Below, piece after piece: positions 36,068-49,407 of a stretch of 64,000 nt of DNA (its first letter is position 1; each line of letters begins with the position of its first letter). Below the pieces are notes generated by a model that saw only the letters and a program-made list of their open reading frames with translations, was not told where the DNA came from and searched no databases. The stretch comes from Siderastrea radians (taxonomy: Eukaryota > Cnidaria > Anthozoa > Scleractinia > Rhizangiidae). The stretch is taken from NCBI GenBank assembly GCA_964017195.1, contig OZ024890.1, positions 67,111,376 to 67,175,375 of the forward strand. Reading direction: 5' to 3'. The translations under genes were made by a program, and so were the position numbers.

Positions 36068-39000
36068 GACAAGGAAAGGAAGAAAGAAATCAAGTTTTAT
36101 GTTTTGAAGTGTTCAATAGGCTTATTTCGAAATTTTGGAGCCGATTATTCAAATTAAATACGAATGAATTTACTAAGCCATGTGAATTAAATGATGTCTT
36201 ACTTACCTACCTAGTCCCCTGCTCAGGATGGCAGAAGAGCTGCGTATGAATCACTTAAATTTAGCCCGATGATTGTCATTAGGATCAAGATGCTGAGGAC
36301 GTCTTATAACGCATTACTGGAGTGACAGATGATTTATCTTGATAAATATAGAAAGATGGTGAATTTTAAATAGTGCCTCAAGGCACCTTCGACATGGCTG
36401 ATCCTAGCAATATGCAGGACGCGTGTCACCAAGACCCTAGTTAATTTGGCCTGACCCTAGTTAATTTGGCCTCGCTTGCCAAGTGTCTCCAAGTAGTTCA
36501 GTGGTTAGAGCGTCTGACCAGTGTACGGAAGGTCATGGGCTCCATTCCCGACGCGGACTTAGATTCTTGCCTTGTGCCACGCTCGCGACGTTTCTGAATA
36601 TTCCACATTTCTTATGGTTTATCAAGTTGTGTAGTTTGATGTCGTCTAATGTATCATGATACAATTAGGACGGCCTCACTTCACGTACACTCATGGGCTT
36701 AGCTAACGGGGTTGTTATAAATCAATGTAAAGGGCTAAAAAATTTGAAGGGGGCTTATATTCGGAACGGCCTATTTTCGAGATGGGGCGGGGGGGCTATG
36801 AAAGGAATTTTACAGTATTTCTGGTTTTCTGATACTTGCAGAATAAAAAGTGATAAACGTGCAACGTAACGTTAAATGTTGTCCATCACTTCTTATTGTG
36901 CAGTTGTGCCAATGCCAATAACACTGATGGATCTGCCCAATTCCAAAGTGAAGGAGGATAACGTAACCTTAAAATGGACTAGGCCAGAAGACCAAAGAGA
37001 ACCAATTGGAAGCTACAAAGTCTATCAAAGGACCCTGGAGAAAGATAGATCGGCTACAGAGTGGATTCTTTTGGAAACAATTGTTGACATCTCAGTTTGT
37101 GAACATCAAGCCGTTAATTTGGAGAGAGGAAGGAAATATGAATTCACAGTGACTGCAACAAATAGACATGGCGAAGGGTCGAAAAGAAACCTTGTGCAGG
37201 TGAAAGTGTTAAAAGGTAAGGCATGTGGTCCAGAAAACCGTAACTAAACGTCCTGTAGTTCTCAGTTGACAGTTATTTTGTATAGATGTATTTTTGTTTT
37301 CATCAACCAGAACCTTTTTAACATTATCCAGACTGAGAGAAGGCGGAATCTTCTCAAATCAACTTTTAGCGTTAATTTCATTTTGAATATTGAAGCAAAA
37401 TCCACCAAACTTTGCCACATGTCATTGTACATAGAAATTTATGTTTCCACGGCAACCACATTTTGACGGGCAAGTTTTTTCCTGTTTTTAGTGAACATTT
37501 TTTAAACTTTCATTCAAGGTTTCCTTTATAATTGCTTAATGATGACCTACGGGGGTGGGGACGGAAGAGGGCTTATGTTTTGACAGTGGTCCCCTTAGGG
37601 ACATGGCTAGGTTATTGCAGTGCCCCCAAAATGCTTGCATTAATTTTGCAGGTCTTAAGGGTCTCTTTAAAAAATGGTGGCCCAACCGATTGCTGTGCGC
37701 AACAATTTTTAAGAGGGTTTGGACATACGGATCAAAATACGCCATATAAAAGGTGAAAACAAATGGGAAAGCTCTAGAACACTCGATTCAAATGGACTTT
37801 ACATTGGAAGCTATTGGAGGGCTCAAAACAAAGAATTAATTTTTCCAGGACAGAATATAGCATTTTCCTCAAAGAGAATGAGGGCTTATCCGAATGTCGG
37901 CAACTGAAAAATACATTTCGGGCTTTGGACATTTATCATTTCCTCGCATTCACATCATTTCTTCCATATCTAGAAGACTGTAACTTCCTGCCAAAACAAC
38001 TTTTCATACAAGACGGGAAAAGCTACTGTGCTATCAAATTGCAAGATGCCCGACGGAAATTTTGTTCTAAAACAAGTTTTGCAGTGCGGCTACTCCAACC
38101 GGGCCAGTTGGGAGAAAACTGACCAATCGCGACGCTAACTGAAAACAAAAGATAGCAAAGTTTTTTTGTAAACAACCAATAACGGTGAAGCAGGCAGACA
38201 TTATGCACATTCGAAAAAATTTGACACCGTGACCTCTGATCATGACAGCTCGGGAAACTGTCACGTCCACGATTGGTTGCTTTCGATCCTAAATGTGCTA
38301 ACTTTTGAGAACATTGAGATATCGAAATCGCAATTGATAATAAAATTTTCGCCCCATTAACAAACCTTAAACAATACTTTCGCTTCAGCAGTACAGCTAA
38401 TGCATGAGTTCGTTTGTCGATCAAACCTTTTCCGAAATAAAATTCGGTAAAGCAATAAACTTCCTTGATTCGCTCAGCGCAGCGAGTATAAACAAACACA
38501 GATCTAAAGATAAAGTCAACATTTGCGCCCTTGATCCTTCAATTATAAACGGAGGTTCCCAAATCTCCTCATTCACTAAGTGCTTTTTGAATCAACAAGT
38601 GTTTATCGTTGATCTGTGTATTGATTCTGGCTTTTGCAGCCCTTTCGCAGCCGCGGTCTCAATAATTCAAGGAAATCCAAATCCTTTATGTGAGCGTGGT
38701 GCAAGTCTGAAACGTAATCTCGTAATAGCTGGAAATGACGGCGACTATTGCCGTATTTGCCGCCCTCTCGATCCAGTCTTACTTGTATTTTCCGGGCAAA
38801 AGTCATTTTGGAAACATTTACATTTACAACAAACTGATAGCTCATGTGACAAGTAAATTTCAATCACATCGAGTCAACGCCGCACCGTTTGAAAATGTTA
38901 AAAAACCATCATTGAAGCTAACCCATGAAAAAATTCGACTATTTCCCGAGAGGTCAGCAGAATAAGACTGTTTCAAATTTATTTGGAGATGCATTGTCTA

Positions 39001-42000
39001 GATCCTTCAATGTTATTGGTCAGTTCATGAAAAAATGTTGCCTTCTTTTGTTCTCAAATAGCGTTGCGGTGGTCAATTTTCTTCCAAGTGGCCCGGTTCG
39101 AGTAGCTGCACTGCAAATGAAATTCTCTCGTATGCGGCTTATCTTGGTCCCTCTATCAGGATCAAGAAGCTCCTCGTTTTAAACCTTCATTCTACCAACA
39201 CATTATACATAGAAAAATCGTACCCTCATGAACAAACATGATATTTTTTGAATTTCAAGAGCCCATCTTGTGCCTCCTTTCCCCATATCTCAGTGCCAAA
39301 ACTTTTGGATTCGATTACCTTCATTGAAAAGATCTTTGTGCTGGATAGGACCATTTATTCAATTTCATCCCGGATCGCCCGAAATGGATGTGTCAGAGGT
39401 TCTAATGAAAACAATGGAAAGTTCCTCAGACTCCAGTTTTGATCTTCCGAGGGCCCTCTCCAAACAGATCCTTTCATTCAAAACAAAGTGCTCAATGGTG
39501 ACTCCCACCAGAGTGTCAGTGCTAGGCTGTAATGGCATGTTTTATCTCTTGCTAGACAGATGATCTTGAATAAATGATGATTGAATTAAACAAGTAATTC
39601 TTTTATGTGGCCTTGAAAGTTTCGACGTTATTTGAAACAAACAGTCGGGTATACGTTGGCATCCAGTGAATGACGGGTACTAGTACACCGGTTTGAAACC
39701 ATTTTGAAGTGCAATAACTGGGAAACACACGCATCCATCATCTCTGCTCCTTTCTTGAGGGTAGCTTCGTTTGGAAACTCCAGTGTATCCAGTGATCCTG
39801 ATTTTCATTCTGAAAATGTTGATGAGCTCAGTTTGACATACTCTGGGATTCGTAGTAATCATTTGAGGGTGCATGTTGCAGTTTTCGAAGTCAGTGACGG
39901 CAGTGGAGGTGACTTCGCCACTGACAGGTTGCTTGACTGCCACATAACCTTTGTTTCATTGCACTTCTACTCTTCATGTTCGGGTACCATTCTGAAAGTG
40001 GTTCTGTTTCACCTTCTCTTGCCTGAAATGATAACGACTGACTGGTCTTTCTCGGTCGATAGAACCGTAATGTAGTTTTACTGGACCTTGATACTTTCAT
40101 TCTTTGAGGCGGTATATGTCTGCTGGATATTTATGTACCGAGACAACGAAATCTCCAGTCAGGTGATCTGATCTTCTTTACTCGGTTCTCCGCAAATATT
40201 TTTCATGAACCCTTTGCCTGTTTCAGTGATTCAACGAGTGCAGTTTTGTAGTAAGTTTAGCGATAGATTTCTTTGTTTGGCTCGAGGGCTGAGACCTCAG
40301 ACAGCTTGACGGAACGTGAAAAGGGAAGACCCTGGGAACGAGGTGCCACAGACCTTGCAGTCAATTTTTAATCAAATTGCATGATTGCGATTGAGTTATA
40401 CGTTTAACCGTTATGGTCTCTGTTTTTATGGTTAGTAATCTGAGTGGGTTTTGATGATATTCGGGTTGCGCTAGAGGCATCATTGAATGTGGGGATTCGG
40501 ATCCCTCGCTCTAGAATCGAAGCGTAGCCTTGGCGGTCTACCCAAGAACTCCGGACTAGATCTTCCGCTGTTGACTTATCGTCTTGGCTAGTTCTTAAAA
40601 AAAGTAGATTACTACATGTCATCATCTTTGTCTTTGTAGGTGTCCCTGATCCAGTGACGCTTGAAAATCTTCCAGAAGAAATAACAATGCCTGAAAAAGA
40701 CGTAACCCTGAAATGGAATGAACCCAATTGTAATGGAGCTACCATAACGCATTACACATTGTACAAGAGAATCGTAAATAAAGGTCGTGCGGGAGGAAGT
40801 TGGACGAAAACGAAACACACCGATCTCGGTGTCCTGGAGCACCCTTTCCCCCTGACCAAAGGCAAAATTTATGAATTCATGGCAACTGCCACAAATAGTT
40901 GCGGCGAGAGTGTCAAAGAGATGAACTTCCAGAAAGTGAACGTTTTAGGTAAGTTACATTTGATTTAATAGGTATGTGTCCAAATATTAACGAGGACGAT
41001 TTAATAGGTAGCAAGAAAAGACGACTTCAGCTTATGGGTGTCCAATTAGCAGTTAGACTAATGGGTCGAGTTTTCTGTGAGCGAATAGTAAACCTGGAGC
41101 AACCGAATTAACTATCGGTTATGGGAAACGAGAGCGATTTCCACTCGGTCGAAAACTTCCCTTTGCTAACTTACCTCGGGTGTAGGATAGGCACAGAAAT
41201 TTTATTGCTAACCAGTATGTTAACGAATGAGTTAAGGCAAACTGTCTACAGGACAAAGAAGATTAATTGGGACGGTGAGTTGACATTACAAATTCTAAAT
41301 CGTTTGAACAAATCATAAACAAATTGTTACTTAACAACTTTACAACTTGAAAAATACTTAGAAGAAACTTGGTGGTAAGATAGTCGTTTTATTTTTGCAA
41401 GGACACCTTCTTTGGTGCGTTTAAACAATTTTGTAGTTTCTAAATTAATAAAACATACATACAGGAGAAAATATTTATGAAAACTCTTTCTTCCCTGTCA
41501 ACACAGATGTCCCCAATCCGGTTAAACTGTCTGCCCTGCCTAAAGAGATCGATAGACGAAAACTGACTTTAAAATGGACGAAGCCAGATGACAACGGAGC
41601 AGATGTAAAACACTTCACAGTTTATAAAAGATTCCTTAAACAGTCAACCTGGGAAGTCGTTGCTAACTCTGGCTTGGAGGGCGTTTGTGAGTACCTCATA
41701 GAGCTGGAAAGGGGGAAAACGTATGACTTCTGCATTACTGCAACAAACAAATGTGGTGAAAGCAAGAAAGAAAGTTTCCGAACAGTCCACGTTTGTGAAG
41801 GTGAGCAGCAATGGTTATTTCGGTTTATTGTATACCACGTTCAGTTGCTGTGAGGAATAGCTGCATATATTACATACATATATACATAAATTGTACAACG
41901 TATCTCTAATTTTTTAGAAATAATCTCTTGCTTTTTGACAGATTATAGTGATCTGTTACCTAACTACTGCTTGTCATTTGGCACATAAGGTTGCTCTATA

Positions 42001-45000
42001 TTAATCTCCGGTGGTGGGGCACAAAGTGCCCGCGGTGACTTTGAACGTTCATAACTTTTTTGGCCTGAAAGCAAAAGCCACCAAACTTTACGAATGTTTT
42101 TCTAAAGTGTGACGCCTGAAAATAATTTGCAGAACAATTTTTTAACGTACATTTGTAGATCATTTTTAATCAGCTACAAATGTTAATGACTTGTTTTACA
42201 CCAATAAAAACAATCTGATTTTATTTACTTTTTGGCCAGTTTTGCTTTTAGTTGTTTTCCGAGGTTTTGGAAAAATTAGTCAACAAATCCAAGAGAACGG
42301 ATCCAAGATGGCCATCACTTGAAAGTCGGAACGTACTTGTCGCGTCATGTGCCGTTATTACCTCATGAAGGAACCATGTTAGGACGGGCTACGTACCCTG
42401 GAAATTTTCCTGTCATAACTCAAATACTTTTGGAGCTAAGGGGGGTGGGGAGACTTGCAGCCCCCATCCAGGGTCGGGAATCAAAAAACAAACAGACAAA
42501 TAAACAGGCAAAATAGGGTTACCACCATTTTCACTACTACGCGACTTTTCTTTTCAAAACACTTCTGAGCACTTTGCAATACGCTTCCGTCAATCATACC
42601 TAATATGGGAAGTGTGTGATGTTACCGCAATTGAATTGAGCTCGAAGGAATAACGATGGCGCTAAATTATCGCGTAAATTTGCGCTGGCGAGTCATGTAT
42701 TGACTAGTAATGCATCAGTCAATTCCAGCTGCGCCCATGCCCTCCCCGGGCTAACCCCCGGGCATTAGCATTTTTTTTCTCTCGGATGGCAAATTCCCGG
42801 GGGTGGGGACACTTTAGCTGCCAAATGCCCCGCGGTGTGGACGAAGGAAGAGGGCAAATGCCCCGCCCCCGGGATCGTACGTCCCCAATCAACACTGCAG
42901 CAGTTTTCATTCATTGCACAATAATACCACTTTCAGCATTTTTATGTGTGATTTTTCATTTCTGTAGGCCTACCTCTCCGTCTTCTATTGTTTGTAACGG
43001 CACTATCCGATGTTAATAAAGTTAGTATAAATGCCAAGTGATGATATTTTAATACTTCACAGACAACAATACTACATGATAGTTGATTGTTAATGTTTTG
43101 TTTTAAACAGTTCGCCAGTAAACAAAAATCTTGACATTATAAAAGTCTGTTGTAACGTCATCTGTTGTAATATTTTAATAATATGCAAAAGTATAAAACG
43201 ACGATCCCTATACACATGTTTAGAATTTAAGAATCATCGCGACTAAATTTTATTTAAATCCTTAAGAAGAATGCGTACGTCGATTCACGTTGATCGTTCC
43301 CGATCTCGCTATATTAAGTGATAGTTGTGCCTTGATAAGCAATGAAGAAATGCATAAAATCGAGAAAACGTCCACAAGTTTGTCCAGTCCTTGGCAGATG
43401 ATCCAATCTGCGACGAACTGCTGGTCCTTTGCGATAAATCCTTCATGTTTGGATTTCAAGTCGGAAACCACATGTGTGCCAAAAGCCCGGGGCTAGGCAA
43501 ATGCCCGACCCCCGGGCCGTGCCAAATTTGCTAATGCCCCACCCCCGGGACTGACAAGGCACGCAAATGCCCCGCAGTTGCCCGGGGGGGGGATGGGCGC
43601 AGCTGGAATTGACTGATGCATAAGAGGCTTTAGAGTCGTTGATGTTGCAAGAATACTTCACGTTTGGCAGATATTTGTAAAGAAATTTCGACATTTCTTC
43701 AGAATTAAATACCCGCTCGGTGGATTATCCTATGCGGCGGATGGTAACTTGCGTTTAATCTCGTGAATAAGCTAAACCGAAGTGTGAAATAAAAATTGTA
43801 GCTTTTCTGACCTGAAAACAGCACACGACATGTTATTCACCACGAGTATAATCTGGCAATATCCCAGTGGTGGTTGGACACGGTCCGAAAGGCATGGTGG
43901 ATCATTATATTAGCCAATCACGAGTAATCTCTTAACCAGGACGAGAAGTCAACATGGCGGCCTTTGACGGGAATGTGAGCTTCACTTCTTGTCATTTTAA
44001 TGTGCAATCTGTCCCCAGTGCAACTTACATTTAACAAGAATAATTAGGATTGGTGTGTATCTAGATGTCTTGAAATCTATGGATCTGGTCATCTTTTGTA
44101 AGTCAAGTTTGAGGACAATTTCGTTGAAGGTGGATCGAGCAACGTGTGCTTTCATGATATTTGTGTAGGTCTTACATTTTGAGAATTTGTAGGCTAACCC
44201 AAAAATCTAAAACCATTTATTTTACACCAAGATCAAGATGGATAAATTTGCTTTTAGAAAATCATATAGCGCCCGATAGCGCCCCTCTAGTTTGAGAATT
44301 ATGCGTTGTTTAAGTTGTCGAATTTTCTCTCCAATATTACTTTCACGCTGCGAGATGTGAAAATTACCCGCGAAATATTAACGCGAGTGATCGTCTTATT
44401 TTAATTATGACAAGTATCAACAGTACTTTGTGGCATCCCAATTGATTGTTTTCCCTTCTTTGTTTTGTTGTCTTTATATTACGAGGCAAAATGGTTTCTT
44501 CAGTCTGCTCTGTTGCCCTGTATGCAACAAACTTTCAAGAATCACATTTTGTTTGCTGAAATGACCAAAATTATTTTGGCTTTAGGGTCTTAATATATAG
44601 TCACATCATCTGTTGTGGATTGGTTTCCTAAGATCCCCTAAGTAGCAGCCTCAAGGTTCTTAACTTACAACCTCTGCGCACTGAACTACTGAGAAAGCTA
44701 AAAAATTCAGTATTGATCAGTAACTCAGATAATTGGAAATTCACGGTGCTATCTTAGACATGCAAGAGAAACCAAAAAGTGTTTGAGATATCAAAAATTT
44801 GAGATAGCCAATAGTAAATAAGTGAGCAAGATCAACCAGGGAAAACAAAAATATTTTCAGTTCAATGTAGTTGTGAGCAGGTTGGGGGGGGGGGGGGTTG
44901 GGTTCAATTTAGTGAGGTCTGCTGTAAGAAATAAAATCCAGAGCTATTGAGGGAGAACTGTGAATTATTGATTGAACATCCCTTTCAATGTGTCAGTTTA

Positions 45001-48000
45001 GTTGTTATTAATAACAGTTAAAGCTATTGCGACCCACAAAAGGGTTGAGAACTGAGAATTGATTAAATATCCCTTTTCTAATGGAACTTGCAACTTTCAC
45101 TTTCTTCATCAATTTCTTACATTGATATCAACCTGTATTTGTTTTCTACTGAATTGTCTTCCAGGAAACCGATTTCATACCAAAATGAGTAGTCTTACTG
45201 TGTTTACATGATTATGGTACAAGTTTTTGCACCGGATCGAAAATGTTGATCTGGTACAGCAACCAGAATAAATTCGCACTGGTATGACTAGTAATGGGTA
45301 TGAAATCTTGTGCTGGTATCATGTAAACAAAGTTATACAGAGCCATAAGAGGGAATGAAACTCAAACCTGTATTATGTAAACACCCCTTAAGTTTCTGTT
45401 ACTCGACTCAACAGGCAGGCTTGGTGCCCAGTGGTGAGTCCAGACTTTCATGGAGGGTGGGGTCCAAGTTTAATGGTGGGTGAGGGGAGACAACAAAATA
45501 CAAAACTTTGTGGAGTTATATCTTGGTATTATTCTGTACTATATTCTTACTATAAGTAAATCGAAAAAAAATCAGATGCTTTCTGAGTGGAGTATGCTGT
45601 TGTACATAAGCTAATCTGCGCTCTGCTTCGTTGTAGTCTGGAGTAAATGTATAACTCCATAATTGTTTTGTTTGTGTATATTGCTATCTGTTAGTCTGTT
45701 TTATCCAGCCTTATTTTCTTTTGAACAAAAAGGAGGGATACCCTTGGACCCTCCTCTGGATCCACCATTGACTTTTCAACAAGGTCAGGTTATGGGCTCC
45801 TGACAAGGTAGAGGTCTGAAGTGAACAAATGAAGGACTGGGCCATTTGTAGAAATGACATTGGATGTATTGCTGTAATGTGCATCACTAGTTTTAAAATG
45901 ATCCAAGTTAAACAGGTTCTCTGTGACCTCGATACTTTTGTTGTGATAATCAGTGCAAAGCTCCCAACACCCCTGTATTAAGGGTTAAAAATTATTTTCT
46001 GCTTGAGGTCCTTGTGGGTAAATGAGTCAATGCTTTCATTGAAGTAGCTGAGAAACAAATATGGATGCACTGTATATAACATTGTCACACATTCTACAGG
46101 CTGAAGAGAGCTTTGTTAAAATTTTCTAAAGACAGATTTTCATGTCCGCTGCAAAAGAAAGTGGAATTCTCGTTCAATCACAGACTAACTTTGTCAGCAT
46201 CACTTACTTTAGAAAGCAAAACAAACTAATTAATTAATTCATATTGACAGCGAGCAATTTGAACAATAATATTTTAATACAGCCTTGTTTAGCTAAGCTG
46301 TGAAAGTATCATTTCAGACAAGCCCTTCAGGATTACTACATCCTGCATCAACAGTATTTTTGAGAAACAGAAGCTTTTGGACACCCTGGAAGTTAAAGGC
46401 CTGTTAATGCTGTAAAATGAACATTCGTAAGATTTTTCATGACACGTACTCGACCCATATCCATCGGGCAAAACTTACGACTTGACACAACTGTAGCAAT
46501 TACAAGACCTCAGAAAGCCAGGCATTTGTGTTTTCACTTTCGATGATTGGAAATAAGTCCTTCATGGCCCAAGAGGCTATTCATGGTAAGATGTTTGCAC
46601 ATATAAGTTACTAAAGAGGCTTATTCCTGATAAACCCGGGATTGAAGTCTCCACGTGTACCGTACGCCTTCAATCGATCAACCCATGAAACCAGCTGTTA
46701 AAATGTTACATCAAATATTCCCATGTAAACAAAGGATAACTAGACCACAAGAATCGGAGAAACGTCCATCTTTGTTATTTCCAGCTCTTGTAGTTGAATT
46801 TGTTTTAGCTCTTCGAGATCCGCACAGTACGAAGGTTCATTGCAACTGAGCTCGAATCGATCGATAGCCCCATCATCCTTTGCGAACCGTGTCCAACCAC
46901 CACTGGCAATATCCCGAAGTGTACGAGGACGAAATTCAGGAATGGATAGAGTATGCAACGGGAAAACGAATCATGATCGGCGTGCGATCAACCGATTCGT
47001 GAAGAAAATGTGTTTGACAAGAAGAAACGTACGTATGACTTGTTGGATTGTTTTTGCAAGAAACACTGCTAATTCTAGTCACCTATCACCCGAGGAATGG
47101 AATGAAAAACAAAGCAGAAGCGCCTTATAACGTTTATTGTTCTACGTGAATGTTAACGCTTTGACATGATAGCAAGAAAAATCTGAAAAATCGTTATTTA
47201 TAAAAGCGGGAACGGGGAAATATCAAGGAAAATATTTAAGCACAGTTTCATGCTTCCTTCTTCGTTATAGCTCACTGTGATTACCAAAGAACGTGATAAG
47301 CGAAACAGGGCGATGTATCGTCGTAGGTCATCGCTAAATTTCACCGAGAACAGTTGCTATTTATAGATGAATCAGAACTTCTCAGACTCATCTATAAATA
47401 GCAACTGTTCTCGGTGAAATTCAGCGATCCTACGACAATACATCGTCCTGTTTCCCTCATCACGTTCTTTGGCAACCGTCTTGAGTTATAACGAAGAAGT
47501 AAACTTGAAAGTACGCGCTTAAATATTTTCCTCGATTCCCCGTTCCCGCTTGTAGAAAAAACAATTTCCCTATCATGTCACAGCGTTATATGTTTACATT
47601 CTCGAAACGTAGAACAACAAACGTTACAAGCGCATTATAAGCTTATGCCTTATTTTGTTTTTTCAGTTCATTCCGGAGGTGATAGGTGGTTAGAATTAGC
47701 ATGTTCCTTCCAAAAAAATGCAACAAGTCATACGTACCTTTCTTCTTGTCAAATCCATTTTCTTCACGAATCGGTTGATCGCACGCCGATCATGATTCGT
47801 TTTCCCGTTGCATACTCTATCCACTCCTGAATTTCGTCCTCGTACACTTCGGGATATTCCCAGATTATACTCGTGGTGAATAACATGTCGTGTGCTATTT
47901 CCAGGTCAGAAAAGCTAGAATTATTACTTCACACTTCGGTTTAGCTTATTCACGAGTTTAAACGCAAGCTTACCATCCGCCGCATAGGATAATCAACCGA

Positions 48001-49278
48001 GCGGGTATTTAATTCTGAAGAAATGTCGAAATTTCTTTACAAATATCTGCCAAACGTGAAGTATTCTTGCAACATCAACGACTCTAAAGCCTCTTACTAG
48101 TCAATATATGACTCGCCAGCGCAAATTTATGGGATAATTTAGCGCCATCGTTATTCCTTCGAGCTCAATTCAATTGCGGTAACATCATACACTTCCCATA
48201 TAAGGTATGATTGATGGAAGCGTATTGCAAAGTGCTCAGAGGTGTTTTGAAAAGAAAAGTCGCGTAGTAGTGAAAATGGTGGTAAATACTTAATATTTCC
48301 AACCTTTTGGAAACGTTGAACTTCTCATCAAACACTACGTCAAATTGACGCTCATGATAGGTAGCCCTTTTATTACCGATTTAGAGGGAGATATTTTCAT
48401 CTCAAATCTAGCGCGGCTTGTGATTATATCCGTTGATTCATTGACTGCTGCACAAAAATATAACCGTCGTTGTATTCCAGTTGTCTTAACAAGAAAGAAG
48501 ACATTACGCTGCTGCATACTTTCGACGCCAACTCGGGATGAAAGCCGTTGATGATAATCGGCAATGATCAATACAACCAAGGACGGTCTTGCTGTGAATA
48601 TCGGTTTTCATTTGGTTAACAAATTATATTGGTTATTATTGATTATTTCAATTGCAAGTGTTTTCTGATGATCGATTTTCATTCATTGGTTACGCGGAGT
48701 ATAGTTACTCTGTTAGGCGTCCACCTCTTGTGCTTGCCCCAATCACGTCCGCTTGGGCGACGTTCACCTTTCTCACAATGCAATTTTCTCCCCTTTTTTT
48801 CCCTACAAAGTTATTTCTCCGTGCGTGTCATGTTTCAACGCAGCGGGGCGATTTTTACACTCGCTCGTTTGTTCCTTTATTTCGACTTATCCCTGAGCGG
48901 AAAGAGAGACTCCTCTTGGTCTATTGTGTTGGAAATATATCACCTTAACGTGAGGAATGGGAGATATTTTAACAAGGAGTAGTAGCTAGTAGTATTATAA
49001 TCATTACCAAGGCCGGATTTTGCTTCAATATTACAATGAAACCTTTTTTCGGTTTTCTGTGGGTGTAACTCTCGTCAAATTTGTCCGATCGCTCTTGTTA
49101 GAATTTTGCCTTGTGCAGCATTTGGTATAGCTGCCGTGACTAAAAATGATGACGTCACAAACCCTACAAGGACTCTGGTCCTTTAGCGGCCGCTTTTGGC
49201 ATGCGGACGTTAATGCAATGAGCATATTGCTCAAAATACTGCATTTAAATGTCCGATAAACAAACAACGCCAAAAAAT

Positions 49279-49310
<32 letters not shown>

Positions 49311-49314
49311 CATA

Positions 49315-49407
<93 letters not shown>

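Larger units (their letters stand above)
42522..48282. mobile_element. 5.8-kb inverted-repeat element inserted in intron 4
   Basis: The ends read ccaccattttcactactacg (42522) and its complement up to 48282, with TA on both sides (42520-42521, 48283-48284). The inverted arms are about 430-450 bp: 42522-42710 plus 43621-43885 on the left and 47858-48282 on the right. The left arm is interrupted by a nested 910-bp element. The interior has a ~950-bp palindrome next to the right arm (46909-47857). Frames around 46740-46960 (minus) and 46850-47130 (plus) share sequence with the arms, but no transposase domain could be recognised. A TA duplication suits Tc1/mariner or ISL2EU-like elements; the family stays open. 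Confidence 0.65.

Noticed and set aside
35797..36093. Long minus-strand frame of repeated Phe-Leu-Ser residues
   Set aside because: It is the translation of the (GAAA)n microsatellite; the same applies to the frame at 57581-58072.
46740..47130. Transposase exon (minus or plus frames) in the 5.8-kb element
   Set aside because: Frames on both strands have coding-like composition because of the palindrome, and a short DRRAINRFVKKM stretch recalls helix-turn-helix regions, but no catalytic motif follows.
48629..48982. 117-residue frame before the fourth FN3 exon
   Set aside because: The hydrophobic composition reflects T-rich DNA; there is no FN3 pattern and no phase-1 acceptor.
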